Below, one piece after another: positions 35,147 through 44,903 of a stretch of DNA of 60,992 bases (its first letter is position 1; each line of letters opens with the position of its first letter). This DNA comes from Clostridiaceae bacterium (GTDB lineage: Bacteria > Bacillota > Clostridia > SK-Y3), in NCBI GenBank assembly GCA_012735465.1, contig JAAYHJ010000074.1, positions 1-60,992 on the forward strand, read 5' to 3'. A program made the position numbers and the translations under genes. The notes beneath the pieces were generated by a model, which saw only the letters and a list, made by a program, of their open reading frames with translations, was not told the origin of the DNA and searched no databases.

Positions 35147-35176
35147 AAAGGGGGGATAAAACATCTCCTCTTTTTT
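35147..35176 (+). terminator. Terminator of proBA
   Basis: An 11-bp stem (35147-35157 with 35163-35173, two G-U pairs) with a 5-nt loop and a run of Ts. Confidence 0.85.
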
Positions 35177-35283
35177 ATTGTTTTCATTAGGACAGGCACA
35201 AAACACAATATAAAAACAATATTATACTTGGAATCCTTATTGATAGGATTACAATTTGTGGTGATAAAGGAGTTGATGAATTA

Positions 35284-36387
35284 ATGCCTAAGACAGGTTC
35301 AATAAGGCATATTTTTGCAGGTGGGAATACTACCAGGGGCTTTTATTCCTATTATCAATACATACTTAGTCAGGAAGAAGCTAACAGGATTATATGCATA
35401 AAAGGAGGACCCGGTGTAGGGAAATCTACATTCATGAAAAAAATTGGTGATGAAATGATTAAAAAAGGCTATGACCTGGAATACATACACTGTTCATCGG
35501 ACAATAATTCGTTGGACGGGGTGGTTATTCCGGCGCTAAAGGTTGCTTTAATTGACGGGACGGCTCCCCATGTTGTGGACCCTAAAAATCCGGGGGCGGT
35601 TGATGAGATTTTACACTTGGGTGACTTTTGGAATGAAGAAGGATTGAGAAAAAACAAGAAGCAAATTTTGCAGTCCAATGCCACAATCAAGGGACTATTT
35701 GCAAGGGCATACAGGTATCTTGCAGCAGCAAAGAGCATATATGATGACATATCTGCGGTTTATGAAGAAGCAACAAATAGGGCAGGGGTAAACAGGGAAG
35801 CAGAAGAGATTGTTTCAGGATTGTTTAAAAACGTACCCCTGTCGGATAAGCTCGGCAGGGTGAGAAAGCTTTTCGGCAGTGCGATTACACCTGGCGGACT
35901 GTGCAATTATCTTGAAACAATCATTGATGTAAATGAAAGGGTTTATGTTGTAAAAGGAGCCGTTGGAACCGGGACCGAAAGACTGCTGGCAAAAATAGCA
36001 GATGCGGCTGTGCAGAGAGGATTGGATGTTGAAACATATTATTGTCCCATGGACCCGGAAAAAAGGATAGAACATGTGATCATACCTGGGTTAAGTTTAG
36101 CTTTCACCACCTCAAATAAATACCATGCAGCCGGTAACAATTCAAAAAATATTATTGATTTGGGTATATATACGGATAAGAGCATACTTGAAAAACATGG
36201 TGAAATATTAAAATATGATAATGATATGCTTGATTCTTTGCTTGACAGGGCCATTTTAACAATTAAAAAGGCAAAAGAAGAACATGACCGCATGGAATCT
36301 TATTATATACCAAATATGAATTTTGATGAAGTACAGGCCTGCCTGGAAAAAACGTTAAACCGTATTTTTAAATATGCAGACGGATAA
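35284..36387 (+). CDS. Double P-loop ATPase of the PRK06851 type, 367 aa
   Basis: Two related NTPase halves. The first has a good Walker A, IICIKGGPGVGKSTFMKKIG (about 35-54), followed by YDLEYIHCSSDNNSLDGVVIPAL. The second (from about 220) repeats the pattern, RVYVVKGAVGTGTERLLAKIA, then LDVETYYCPMDPEKRIEHVIIPGLSLAF, but the loop reads GAVGTGTE and has lost the lysine. Both halves share a Cys-xx-(D/S)-based block after the strand (HCSSDNN, YCPMDPE). Function unknown. It is a single gene, closed by a terminator shared with argH. Confidence 0.85.
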   Translation: MPKTGSIRHIFAGGNTTRGFYSYYQYILSQEEANRIICIKGGPGVGKSTFMKKIGDEMIKKGYDLEYIHCSSDNNSLDGVVIPALKVALIDGTAPHVVDPKNPGAVDEILHLGDFWNEEGLRKNKKQILQSNATIKGLFARAYRYLAAAKSIYDDISAVYEEATNRAGVNREAEEIVSGLFKNVPLSDKLGRVRKLFGSAITPGGLCNYLETIIDVNERVYVVKGAVGTGTERLLAKIADAAVQRGLDVETYYCPMDPEKRIEHVIIPGLSLAFTTSNKYHAAGNNSKNIIDLGIYTDKSILEKHGEILKYDNDMLDSLLDRAILTIKKAKEEHDRMESYYIPNMNFDEVQACLEKTLNRIFKYADG

Positions 36388-36392
36388 ATAAA

Positions 36393-36426
36393 TTATTTGG
36401 GCGGACAGATACGTCCGCCCAAATAA
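36393..36426. terminator. Bidirectional terminator between the P-loop gene and argH
   Basis: A 14-bp perfect stem (36393-36406 with 36413-36426; core TTTGGGCGGAC/GTCCGCCCAAA) with a 6-nt loop; A/T ends give U tails for both strands. Confidence 0.9.
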
Positions 36427-36440
36427 ATCACACAGTATTT

Positions 36441-37838
36441 TTATTCATCTATTTTGTATTTTTCAATAAACTTTTTACCCTTTTCAATGGAATCCAGTAC
36501 CGCTTCCTTTGCCGGGCCTCCCGGCAGGTTTCTGCCTTGTACGCATTGTTCCAGGCTTATGGCCCGGTATACGTCTTCATCAAATAAATCGGAACAAGCC
36601 TTGTATTCCTCCATGGTCAGTGTATCGAGGCTTTTTCCCTTTTCAATGCAGTACAGTACCATTTTGCCTACCACTTCATGGGCTTTGCGGAAAGGAAGTC
36701 CCTTTTTGACAAGGTAGTCGGCCACATCGGTAGCGTTGGTAAATCCGCCCTGGGCACCTGTATACATATTTTTTACATTGACCTTCATGGTCTTTATCAT
36801 ATTATTAAATACAGGCAGACACATTTTTACAGTGTCCAACGCATCAAAGATGGCTTCCTTATCCTCCTGCATGTCCTTGTTATATGCAAGGGGAAGGGAT
36901 TTCATCATGGTGAGCAAAGTGATTAAACTACCGTATACCCTTCCGGTCTTACCGCGTATGAGTTCTGCCACGTCGGGATTCTTTTTTTGAGGCATGATAC
37001 TGCTGCCTGTGCTATAGGCATCGTCCATTTCTACAAAAGAAAACTCGTGGCTGGACCACAGTATCAATTCTTCACAAAAGCGGCTCAAATGCATCATCAA
37101 TATGGAAAGGCATGATGCCAATTCTATTATAAAATCCCTGTCGCTGACAGCATCCAGGCTGTTTTGGGTTATGTCCTTAAAGCCCAGTTGTTTTGCTACA
37201 TAATAGCGGTCCAGCGGGTATGTGGTGCCTGCCAGGGCGCCCGAGCCCAAAGGCATTATGTTCATCCGCGAATAACAATCCTTTAACCTTTCCAGGTCCC
37301 GCCTGAACATCTGGAAATATGCCATCATGTGATGGGCAAAGGTAATTGGCTGGGCTTTCTGCAAGTGGGTGTACCCGGGCATGATGGTATCCAGGTGTTT
37401 TTCACTTAAGTAAATAACAGTCTGCTCAAGCTCAACAAGCATTGATGCAATTTGGGCGACTTCATCCCTTAAATACATCCTTATATCCAGCGCAACCTGG
37501 TCATTGCGGCTTCTGCCCGTATGCAGTTTTTTACCGACATCCCCGATTCTTGATATAAGAATTTTTTCTATGTTCATGTGTATGTCTTCCGCATCTACTT
37601 CAAAGGTTATTTTTCCGTTTTCTATGTCTTCGAGTATTTCTGCCAATGTTTTTTTTATGAGCTCCGATTCCTGCTGCGTAATAATATTGCATTTTCCCAG
37701 CATGTCTGCATGGGCAATGCTGCCCTGTATGTCATGCCTGTACATTCTCTGGTCAAACCGGATGGATGAGTTAAAATCATCCACTGCCCGGTCCGTGGCT
37801 TTTTGGAACCTACCACCCCATAATTTCATCTTTTTCAC
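36441..37838 (-). CDS. argH: Argininosuccinate lyase, 465 aa
   Basis: Last step of arginine synthesis, splitting argininosuccinate into arginine and fumarate. Opens with [22 protein letters not shown], has [20 protein letters not shown], and the superfamily signature [21 protein letters not shown]. Length normal. Three bases after argG, so one operon reads argG-argH on the minus strand. Confidence 0.97.
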   Translation of the reverse strand: MKKMKLWGGRFQKATDRAVDDFNSSIRFDQRMYRHDIQGSIAHADMLGKCNIITQQESELIKKTLAEILEDIENGKITFEVDAEDIHMNIEKILISRIGDVGKKLHTGRSRNDQVALDIRMYLRDEVAQIASMLVELEQTVIYLSEKHLDTIMPGYTHLQKAQPITFAHHMMAYFQMFRRDLERLKDCYSRMNIMPLGSGALAGTTYPLDRYYVAKQLGFKDITQNSLDAVSDRDFIIELASCLSILMMHLSRFCEELILWSSHEFSFVEMDDAYSTGSSIMPQKKNPDVAELIRGKTGRVYGSLITLLTMMKSLPLAYNKDMQEDKEAIFDALDTVKMCLPVFNNMIKTMKVNVKNMYTGAQGGFTNATDVADYLVKKGLPFRKAHEVVGKMVLYCIEKGKSLDTLTMEEYKACSDLFDEDVYRAISLEQCVQGRNLPGGPAKEAVLDSIEKGKKFIEKYKIDE

Positions 37839-37841
37839 ATC

Positions 37842-39053
37842 CTATTTGTTTTTTTCCATCATCATTGCACGAACCTTTAGAGGCAGGCCAAACAGGTTGA
37901 TGAAGCCTTCCGCATCCTTTTGATTGTATACCTCATCTTTTCCAAAGGTTGCAATGTCTTCGTTATACAAGGAATATTTCGATTTAGCCCCTGCAGGCAT
38001 GCAGTTGCCCTTGTACAGCTTTAACCGAACAGTACCGGTTACCGTTTTTTGGGTGCTGTCCACAAAGGCGGATAAGGCTTCACGAAGCGGTGTGTACCAG
38101 TTGCCGTCGTACACCAGCTCTGCAAATTTTATTGCCACCATTTCTTTAAAATGCATTGTCTGCCTGTCCAGCGTCAGATGTTCCAGTTCCCTGTGGGCGA
38201 TATGTAAAATTGTACCGCCGGGGGTTTCGTACACACCTCTTGATTTCATACCCACTAACCGGTTTTCAACAATATCGGCAATACCGATACCGTGTTTTCC
38301 GCCTATTTTATTTAATTCCTGTATGATCTCGACAGGGCCGTATTCTTTCCCGTTAATGCGCTTAGGAATACCTTCTTCAAAATCAATCTCTATATAATCC
38401 GGTTCATCCGGCGCCTTTTCCGGAGTGGTCATGAGTTTTAGAATCTTGTCATACTGCGGCTCGTTCCATGGGTCTTCCAGGTCGGAACCTTCATGGCTTA
38501 AATGCCAAAGGTTTCTGTCCATGCTGTAATTGTCTTTCTTGGTAACAGGAATTGGGATATTTCGTGCCTGGGCATAATCTATGGCATCTTCCCTGGATTT
38601 TATATCCCATATTCTCCAGGGAGCAATTATTTTGAGATGGGGTGCCAATGCCTTTACGGTTAGCTCGAAGCGCACCTGGTCATTTCCCTTGCCGGTTGCT
38701 CCATGGCAGATGGCCACTGCCCCTTCTTTTTTAGCAATCTCGACCAACCTTTTTGCAATGCATGGCCGGGCCATGGAAGTACCCAATAAATATTTTCCTT
38801 CATATACCGCTCCGGCTTTCAGGGTAGGGAAGATAAAGTCGGTGACAAATTCTTCTTTCAAATCTTCAATATATATTTTGCTTGCACCGGTTTTAATTGC
38901 TTTTTCCCTTAACGGTTCAAGCTCTTCTCCTTGTCCCACATCGCCCACTACTGCGATAACTTCGTAGTCATAGTTTTCCTTTAGCCATGGTATGATAATG
39001 GAAGTATCCAATCCACCGGAATAAGCTAATACAACTTTTTCTTTATTACTCAT
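37842..39053 (-). CDS. argG: Argininosuccinate synthase, 403 aa
   Basis: Joins citrulline and aspartate with ATP. Nucleotide-binding [17 protein letters not shown] at the start, [17 protein letters not shown], and [21 protein letters not shown] behind AAGGAGG. It leads the argGH operon. Two ARG-box-like sites lie in the upstream gap, so ArgR/AhrC repression by arginine is likely. Confidence 0.97.
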   Translation of the reverse strand: MSNKEKVVLAYSGGLDTSIIIPWLKENYDYEVIAVVGDVGQGEELEPLREKAIKTGASKIYIEDLKEEFVTDFIFPTLKAGAVYEGKYLLGTSMARPCIAKRLVEIAKKEGAVAICHGATGKGNDQVRFELTVKALAPHLKIIAPWRIWDIKSREDAIDYAQARNIPIPVTKKDNYSMDRNLWHLSHEGSDLEDPWNEPQYDKILKLMTTPEKAPDEPDYIEIDFEEGIPKRINGKEYGPVEIIQELNKIGGKHGIGIADIVENRLVGMKSRGVYETPGGTILHIAHRELEHLTLDRQTMHFKEMVAIKFAELVYDGNWYTPLREALSAFVDSTQKTVTGTVRLKLYKGNCMPAGAKSKYSLYNEDIATFGKDEVYNQKDAEGFINLFGLPLKVRAMMMEKNK

Positions 39054-39121
39054 TTAAAAATCCTCCTTGGCATGATAAAATACAATATAATGAAAAATGT
39101 TTTCTATATTATATATTATTA

Positions 39122-39135
39122 TGTATAAATATGCA
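39122..39135. promoter_or_regulatory. ARG-box-like site TGTATAAATATGCA
   Basis: Fits the TGNAT-N4-ATNCA half-site pattern of ArgR/AhrC operators and lies about 70 bases before argG. Inference from pattern and position. Confidence 0.55.
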
Positions 39136-39292
39136 ATACATATCCGGTTAATTAATTTTATTTTAACTTGTATTACCGGGTGGAAAAGTATGTATATGGC
39201 ACATGCACTTTATAATTATGTGAGATTATTTTTAATCCGTAATGAAAAAATAAAGAATTTGCGGTGATAAGTTAATTAGGCATGAAAAATTA

Positions 39293-39306
39293 TGCATAAA
39301 TATGCA
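39293..39306. promoter_or_regulatory. Second ARG-box-like site TGCATAAATATGCA
   Basis: Half-sites TGCAT and ATGCA around AAAT are perfectly complementary. It is 171 bp from the first site, so DNA looping by a hexameric repressor is possible. Confidence 0.5.
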
Positions 39307-39323
39307 TAAATAATCAATCCGTT

Positions 39324-39361
39324 ATATGCAATATATTAATTGATATGCAGTATATTAATTG
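39324..39361. repeat. Tandem 19-bp direct repeat, one mismatch
   Basis: ATATGCAATATATTAATTG is followed at once by the same unit with a single A-to-G change. It sits 70-107 bases before tcdA and next to the second ARG-box-like site; each unit carries an ATGCA half-site. Confidence 0.85.
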
Positions 39362-39430
39362 AATGGTTAAGCCATTTATAATGTATAATAGATTAAAAAT
39401 TTTAAGAATAAACTATCATGGAGGAAACAT

Positions 39431-40177
39431 ATGTTGCATTCTTTTTCACGTACGGAATTATTAATCGGCACAGAAGGATTGGAAAAGCTGTCCCTTTCAA
39501 AGGTATCCGTTTTTGGAATTGGAGGCGTGGGTAGCTTTGTGGTTGAAGGACTGGCAAGGTCGGGGGTGGGTAAATTTGTCCTCGTTGATGATGACACCGT
39601 TTGCCTTACAAATATTAACCGCCAGTTGCATGCAACCCGTAAAACGGTTGGAAAGCCAAAAGTTAAATTAATGCAGGATAGGATATTGGAGATTAATCCA
39701 AAGGCAGAGGTTATCACGTACCAGAAGTTTTATACTCCGGAAACTGCCGAAGAATTATTTCACACTGATTCCGATTATATAGTGGATGCTGTTGACACCG
39801 TGTCGGCTAAAATAGACTTGGTGGTCCGGGCCAAACAAATGGGTATTCCTATCATAAGCAGTATGGGTGCCGGCAATAAGCTTGATCCAACAAAATTTGA
39901 AGTGGCGGATATTTACAGCACGTCCATTGACCCTTTGGCAAAGGTGATGAGAAGGGAGTTGAAGAAAAGAGGAATAACGTCTTTAAAAGTGGTATATTCC
40001 AAAGAAGAGCCCTTGGTTCCTTTGCAATTGGAAAATACATGCAGGACGGATTGCATTTGCAGCAATAAAGAGCGCACCTGCCTGGTAAGAAGGCAGATTC
40101 CGGGAAGCGTTGCCTGGGTACCTTCCGTTGTAGGGATGATTATTGCGGGGGAAGTTGTAAAGGATCTCATAAAATAA
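39431..40177 (+). CDS. tcdA: tRNA threonylcarbamoyladenosine dehydratase (TcdA/YrvM), 248 aa
   Basis: ThiF/E1-like enzyme that cyclises t6A in tRNA using ATP. N-terminal RTELLIGTEGLEKLSLSKVSVFGIGGVGSFVVEGLARSGVG, VDDDTVCLTNINRQLHA, and VDAVDTVSAKIDL, followed by TcdA-type PGSVAWVPSVVGMIIAGEVVKDL. Cysteines in CRTDCICSNKERTC may bind metal. ATG behind GGAGG. In Bacillus the gene is yrvM, next to aspS; here it faces argG instead. Confidence 0.93.
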   Translation: MLHSFSRTELLIGTEGLEKLSLSKVSVFGIGGVGSFVVEGLARSGVGKFVLVDDDTVCLTNINRQLHATRKTVGKPKVKLMQDRILEINPKAEVITYQKFYTPETAEELFHTDSDYIVDAVDTVSAKIDLVVRAKQMGIPIISSMGAGNKLDPTKFEVADIYSTSIDPLAKVMRRELKKRGITSLKVVYSKEEPLVPLQLENTCRTDCICSNKERTCLVRRQIPGSVAWVPSVVGMIIAGEVVKDLIK

Positions 40178-40257
40178 TACTTCTTTAACCAAAGGGAAGA
40201 ATATTTAATATGCATTATTCAAAACCTATGGTTACCAAGGGTTAAAGGAGTGTTATT

Positions 40258-40623
40258 TTGAAAAAGAAATATCGTTTAATAAAACTCGGAGCAATTGGTA
40301 TCATAACAGGATTGTGCAATGGATTGTTTGGTTCTGGAGGAGGTACTGTTGTTGTACCGTCCATGGAAATGTTTCTTAAAGTAGAGGAGCATAAGGCCCA
40401 TGCAACGGCCATTGCAGTAATTTTGCCCCTGACACTGGTAAGCGCATTTTTATACATTAAGAATGATTATGTAGACTGGAACATAACATGGCAGGTATCC
40501 ATAGGAGGAGTTATAGGAGGGTATGTTGGTGCACGCCTTTTAAAAAATATCCCATCGGGTATTTTAAGAAAAATATTTGGGGTTTTTATGCTAATTGCTG
40601 CGGTAAGGATGGTGCTGCAGTGA
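40258..40623 (+). CDS. TSUP-family half-permease 1 (TauE/SafE-like), 121 aa
   Basis: Half of a typical sulfite/organic-anion exporter: TGLCNGLFGSGGGTVVVPSMEMFLKVEEHKAHATAIAVILPL is the family's first repeat, and GGVIGGYVGARLLKNIPSGILRKIFGVFMLI the end of the repeat. Full TSUP proteins have two such repeats in about 250 residues; here each repeat is its own gene. TTG start behind AAAGGAG. The stop overlaps the next start as GTGA. Substrate unknown. Confidence 0.85.
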   Translation: MKKKYRLIKLGAIGIITGLCNGLFGSGGGTVVVPSMEMFLKVEEHKAHATAIAVILPLTLVSAFLYIKNDYVDWNITWQVSIGGVIGGYVGARLLKNIPSGILRKIFGVFMLIAAVRMVLQ

Positions 40624-40970
40624 TTATTGCCGTTTTAGCGGGATTTATTTCCGGGATTATAAGCGGTATGGGTATAGGAGGGGGAGCCATCCTGATACCT
40701 GTACTGGTATTTGTTTTAAATGTAAACCAACATACGGCCCAAAGCATCAACCTGCTGTATTTTATCCCTACTGCCATCATTGCGCTTATCGTTCACATAA
40801 AGAATAAAAGCATAGATTTTAGGATTGCTGCTTCCATTATACTGTTTGGGGTATTAGGGGCAATCATAGGTTCCCATTTTGCGGTATCCGTTTCCTCTGA
40901 TGTATTAAAAAAGTTATTTGGCATATTCTTATTTTTTATGGGGATGCATGAGATAATAAAAAAGCGTTAA
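40620..40970 (+). CDS. TSUP-family half-permease 2, 116 aa
   Basis: Second half: GFISGIISGMGIGGGAILIPVLVFVLNVNQHTAQSINLLYFIPTA is the homologous repeat. GTG 40620 overlaps the first gene's TGA, giving tight translational coupling and implying a hetero-oligomer. AAGGATGG upstream serves as SD. An intact single-gene permease could be formed if the overlap were bypassed, but the same split is common in this family in clostridia as I recall, so I do not call it a frameshift. Confidence 0.8.
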   Translation: MIIAVLAGFISGIISGMGIGGGAILIPVLVFVLNVNQHTAQSINLLYFIPTAIIALIVHIKNKSIDFRIAASIILFGVLGAIIGSHFAVSVSSDVLKKLFGIFLFFMGMHEIIKKR

Positions 40971-41010
40971 AGATGTGCTCAAAAATACACATTCGTATTT
41001 TGTGAAAATA

Positions 41011-41039
41011 TTGACGATTTTCAATTTTTGAGATATAAT
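41011..41039 (+). promoter_or_regulatory. Promoter of serCA
   Basis: TTGACG, 17 bp, TATAAT, 50 bases before serC. Confidence 0.8.
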
Positions 41040-41088
41040 CGAAAATAAAAATATTTCCAAATTATTATGTGAATAGGAGGGGAAACTT

Positions 41089-42171
41089 ATGGATAGAGTG
41101 TATAATTTTTCGGCAGGTCCGTCTATGCTTCCGGAGCCTGCATTAAGAAAGGCCCAACAGGAGATGTTATGCTATGGTACGTCAGGAATGTCCGTTATGG
41201 AGATGAGCCATCGTTCCGGCCTGTTTAAGGAAATAATCGAAGAGACTGAGAAATTGCTTAGAGAACTAATGGATATTCCTGATAATTATAAGGTGCTTTT
41301 TTTACAGGGCGGTGCATCCAGCCAGTTTGCCATGGTTCCTTTGAACCTTTTAAGGAAAAGCAAAAAGGCTGATTATGTAATAACCGGTTTATGGGCAAAA
41401 AAGGCTTTTAAAGAAGCAGCACGTTATGGTACCGTAAGGGTGGTAGCTTCTTCGGAAGATGCTACGTTTAATTATATTCCGGAACTGGATGCAAGTATGT
41501 TTGACCCGGATGCAGATTATGTTCATATTACAACAAACAATACCATATATGGAACCCGTTATACCACCTTGCCGGATACAGGGGATGTACCTCTGGTGGC
41601 GGATATGTCATCCAATATATTATCCCAGGTATATGATGTTTCAAAGTTTGGGCTTATTTATGCCGGTGCTCAAAAGAACATGGGTCCTGCAGGTTTGACG
41701 GTAGTGATCATACGGGAAGACCTCATTGGACATGCTTTGGATATTACACCTACCATGTTTGATTATAAAGTACATGCTGATGCAGGTTCATTGTATAATA
41801 CGCCCCCTACCTACAGTATATATATGTGCAAATTGGTGCTTGAATGGCTCAAGGAGCTGGGAGGAGTTAAAGCAATAGAAAAAATAAACATTGAAAAAGC
41901 TCAGATTTTATATGATTTCCTTGATGAATCTTCCTTGTTTAAAGGTACCGTTGTTAAGAAGGACCGTTCATTGATGAATATACCTTTTGTATGTCCGACA
42001 GAAGAACTGAATGCCAAATTTATTAAAGAAGCGGCAGCAAAAGGGCTTGTTAATCTGAAAGGGCATCGTACCGTAGGCGGTATGAGGGCAAGTATTTATA
42101 ATGCTATGCCTGTGGAAGGAGTCCAGAAACTTGTTGAATTCATGAAACAGTTCGAGGTAGAGAATAAATAA
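41089..42171 (+). CDS. serC: Phosphoserine aminotransferase, 360 aa
   Basis: PLP enzyme converting 3-phosphohydroxypyruvate to phosphoserine with glutamate. [18 protein letters not shown] at the start, [32 protein letters not shown], and the PLP lysine in [17 protein letters not shown]. Ends [23 protein letters not shown]. Normal length. AGGAGGGG SD. Fourteen bases separate it from serA. Confidence 0.97.
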   Translation: MDRVYNFSAGPSMLPEPALRKAQQEMLCYGTSGMSVMEMSHRSGLFKEIIEETEKLLRELMDIPDNYKVLFLQGGASSQFAMVPLNLLRKSKKADYVITGLWAKKAFKEAARYGTVRVVASSEDATFNYIPELDASMFDPDADYVHITTNNTIYGTRYTTLPDTGDVPLVADMSSNILSQVYDVSKFGLIYAGAQKNMGPAGLTVVIIREDLIGHALDITPTMFDYKVHADAGSLYNTPPTYSIYMCKLVLEWLKELGGVKAIEKINIEKAQILYDFLDESSLFKGTVVKKDRSLMNIPFVCPTEELNAKFIKEAAAKGLVNLKGHRTVGGMRASIYNAMPVEGVQKLVEFMKQFEVENK

Positions 42172-42185
42172 GAAGGGGAATTGCT

Positions 42186-43349
42186 ATGTATAATATTAAA
42201 ACATTAAATAAAATCTCGCCTTTAGGCTTGAAGCTGTTTGAAGAAGGAAAATACTTTGTTTCTGATTCGGCGGAGAACCCCGATGCTATCCTGGTGCGCA
42301 GTTATGTTATGCACGATATGGAACTGCCTGAGTCTTTAAAGGCAGTGGCAAGGGCCGGGGCAGGGGTAAATAATATTCCCATTGACAGATGCTCCGAAAA
42401 AGGGATCGTGGTCTTTAATACGCCCGGTGCAAATGCCAATGCGGTAAAGGAACTGGTTATTGCAGGATTACTTCTTTCTTCCCGTAAAATAATACAGGCT
42501 ATAGAGTGGGCCAAAACCCTGATTGGCCAGGGAAGCGAGGTACCAAAGCTTATTGAAAAAGGTAAGAGTGCTTTCGTAGGTCCTGAGATAAAGGGTAAAA
42601 AGCTTGGCGTTATTGGGCTTGGAGCCATTGGGGTTATGGTAGCCAATGCCGCAAGGGCACTGGGTATGGAAGTGGAAGGATTCGATCCTTACATCTCCAT
42701 TGATTCGGCATGGGGCCTTTCCAGAAGCGTAAAAAAAGCATCGGATTTTAAATCCCTCCTGGAAAATTGTGATTATATCACCTTGCATGTACCGTTAACG
42801 GATGAAACGAGAAATATGATGAATGCAGAAAAATTTGAGCTCATGAAAAAGGGAACCCGACTGCTGAACTTTTCGAGGGGCGAGCTGGTAAATACTGAAG
42901 ATTTGAAGAAAGCTCTTGAAGATGGTACCATTGAAACCTATGTGACCGATTTCCCTAACGAGGAGTTGCTGAAGCTGGATAAGGTAATTGCTATTCCTCA
43001 TTTAGGTGCATCCACTCCTGAGTCGGAAGAAAATTGTGCTGTTATGGCAGCAACTCAGCTAAAGGATTTCCTGGAGAATGGTAATATTACTAACTCGGTG
43101 AATTTCCCGGATTGTGAAATGGCTCGTTCTTCAAATTATCGCGTTACAATTTCCCATATGAATATTCCCAATATGGTAGGGCAAATTTCTACCATACTGG
43201 CAAAAGCGCATATCAATATACTAAACATGAATAACAGAAGCAAGGGGAATATGGCTTATACAATTATTGATGCCGAGAAGGAAATTGATGAGGATATTAT
43301 AAATAAACTGGAAAATATAGATGGAGTCTTACGTGTCAGGTTATTATAA
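42186..43349 (+). CDS. serA: D-3-phosphoglycerate dehydrogenase with ACT domain, 387 aa
   Basis: First step of serine synthesis. NAD-binding GLGAIGVMVANAARALGMEVEGFDPY, catalytic Arg in FSRGELVNTEDL, Glu in TDFPNEELL and His in IPHLGASTPESEENCA; a C-terminal ACT domain (about 320-387, MVGQISTILAKAHINILNM), the usual site of serine feedback. Lacks the extra ASB domain of longer forms. Operon with serC. Confidence 0.95.
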   Translation: MYNIKTLNKISPLGLKLFEEGKYFVSDSAENPDAILVRSYVMHDMELPESLKAVARAGAGVNNIPIDRCSEKGIVVFNTPGANANAVKELVIAGLLLSSRKIIQAIEWAKTLIGQGSEVPKLIEKGKSAFVGPEIKGKKLGVIGLGAIGVMVANAARALGMEVEGFDPYISIDSAWGLSRSVKKASDFKSLLENCDYITLHVPLTDETRNMMNAEKFELMKKGTRLLNFSRGELVNTEDLKKALEDGTIETYVTDFPNEELLKLDKVIAIPHLGASTPESEENCAVMAATQLKDFLENGNITNSVNFPDCEMARSSNYRVTISHMNIPNMVGQISTILAKAHINILNMNNRSKGNMAYTIIDAEKEIDEDIINKLENIDGVLRVRLL

Positions 43350-43355
43350 AAATAA

Positions 43356-43399
43356 GGGGGCACTTTTTGTGGTGTATGTAAACCACTAAAAGTGTCCCT
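43356..43399. terminator. Terminator between converging serA and DUF1015 genes
   Basis: GGGGGCACTTTTTGTGGT pairs with ACCACTAAAAGTGTCCC, one bulge and one mismatch, 7-9-nt loop. Confidence 0.7.
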
Positions 43400-43404
43400 G
43401 CCTT

Positions 43405-44727
43405 TTACATGAATTTATTCATGACCAGTCCTGTAACAAGTTTTGGGTAGAAATATGTAGATTTTTGGGGCATTTTCTCATTTGCGAGAGACACATCTTT
43501 AATCTCATGCACTTTTGTTGCGTTAAGCAAAAAAGAACATTGGAAAGCACCGGTTTTTACCCATTCGATAGCTTCCTGAGAACTACGAGTATATGTAAGG
43601 TTTTTCTGGTTTGCCATATTTTCACCGTCAATCCCCAGTATTTCATCAAGTATAAGAGCGTGCAAAATGCTTACATCCAGATTACGGTATGCATCCGATT
43701 TATCGGGCAGAGCTTTTTTTATGGCATCAGCATTCTTCAATGTGATGATATAATAATTATCATTTCCCATGTAAAGGGCGAAAACTTTTTCACTTTTTCT
43801 GGCCTCAAGCTTTTCTTCAATAATCAAATGAAGCTGTGGGCTCTCCGGCTCCACTGAAAATTCTTCAACATAAAAGTTTTGTTCGAGCTTGGTTAAAAGG
43901 TCCTTTTTATCAAAGTTATCAAGGTCTTTTATTACACGGTGGGTAGGGAACACTACCAGACCGGGATCATCCATTTCCACCAGCATCATCATTACATAAT
44001 TGAATAAATCATCTTTAGAATAATGGGGGTTTTCTTCCCGCAGTTTATTTCTAAAGTTTAGAGCTGTCTCATAGCGATGGTGGCCGTCAGCAATAAATAA
44101 CTTCTTTCCCGTAAAGCCATCGTGTATTTTCGCGAGGATATCCGGGTCGCTTATAATCCAGAGGTTTTGCACAATACCTTCCTTTGAGGTAAAGTGAATA
44201 TGAGGCTCATCCTTTGAACATTCATTGATAATACTGGTAATTGTTTTTTCGGGGTCCATGTAAAGGGAAAAAATTTGACTGAAATTACTGTAAGTAGTGG
44301 ACATGAGGTTAAACCGGTCCGTTTTGGCTTTGGAAAGGGTTTCTTCATGGGGAAGTATTATGCCCTTCGAAAATTCTTCCAGTTCAACTAATCCGATAAT
44401 CCCTTTGCATGACTTTTTTTCTCCGTCTTTAAGTTGAAATATCTGCTCATAAATGTAAAAAGCAGGTTGCGATTCAAACACCAGTATTTTTTCTTCAATC
44501 CATTGGTTTAGATAGGCGGCAGCCCGCGTGTACTTATTATTGTTTTCTGTATCCTCTGCATGCTCCTTTCCCAGTTCCAGTCGTATAACATTGTTGGGAT
44601 GGGCCTTGTAGTAGTCATCCTGCTCGGAAGGAGAAATAATATCGTAAGGTGGAGTGATAACCTTGCTTAAATCGCTTATTTTTTCAGTGTTGTAACGTAG
44701 TCCCCTAAAAGGAATGAAATTTGCCAT
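43405..44727 (-). CDS. DUF1015 family protein, 440 aa
   Basis: A complete DUF1015 (PF06245) protein. MANFIPFRGLRYNTEKISDLSKVITPPYDIISPSEQDDYYKAHPNNVIRLELG is the family's N terminus; LFIADGHHRYETALNFRN carries the most conserved G-H-H-R-Y block, and LVVFPTHRVIKDL follows. The ATG at 44727 has a clear AAGAGGTG SD, so the upstream frame residues are excluded. It converges on serA. The family often accompanies serC/serA, which suggests a link to serine metabolism; enzyme activity is not established here. Confidence 0.88.
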   Translation of the reverse strand: MANFIPFRGLRYNTEKISDLSKVITPPYDIISPSEQDDYYKAHPNNVIRLELGKEHAEDTENNNKYTRAAAYLNQWIEEKILVFESQPAFYIYEQIFQLKDGEKKSCKGIIGLVELEEFSKGIILPHEETLSKAKTDRFNLMSTTYSNFSQIFSLYMDPEKTITSIINECSKDEPHIHFTSKEGIVQNLWIISDPDILAKIHDGFTGKKLFIADGHHRYETALNFRNKLREENPHYSKDDLFNYVMMMLVEMDDPGLVVFPTHRVIKDLDNFDKKDLLTKLEQNFYVEEFSVEPESPQLHLIIEEKLEARKSEKVFALYMGNDNYYIITLKNADAIKKALPDKSDAYRNLDVSILHALILDEILGIDGENMANQKNLTYTRSSQEAIEWVKTGAFQCSFLLNATKVHEIKDVSLANEKMPQKSTYFYPKLVTGLVMNKFM

Positions 44728-44903
44728 TTTTTCACCTCTTAAAATTTTATAAAATATATAAACCTTGGTTAAATTTTTCAAGGCAAAGTATATACTATAT
44801 TATTCCTATAGTCAATATGTATATATATGTATTTTTAAAATAAACTACTATAAAGAGAATTTCAGGATTCTTTATGGTTTTTTGGTGGGCAACGGAGGTA
44901 TTT

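Larger units (their letters stand above)
39054..39430. other. 377-bp divergent control region between argG and tcdA
   Basis: No gene. Very AT-rich. Holds two ARG-box-like palindromes (39122-39135 and 39293-39306) and a tandem 19-bp direct repeat (39324-39361). It must carry the promoters of both divergent genes. Confidence 0.6.

Noticed and set aside
37504-37923. 139-residue plus-strand frame opposite argH
   Set aside because: argH is certain on the minus strand and the frame crosses the argG/argH junction.
39324-39361. Tandem 19-bp repeat considered as a CRISPR array
   Set aside because: Only two units, no spacer between them, and no cas gene in the window.
40258-40970. A frameshifted single TSUP gene
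   Set aside because: Second half has a start, an SD-like AAGGATGG and an exact GTGA overlap, which fits two coupled genes better than a random frameshift.
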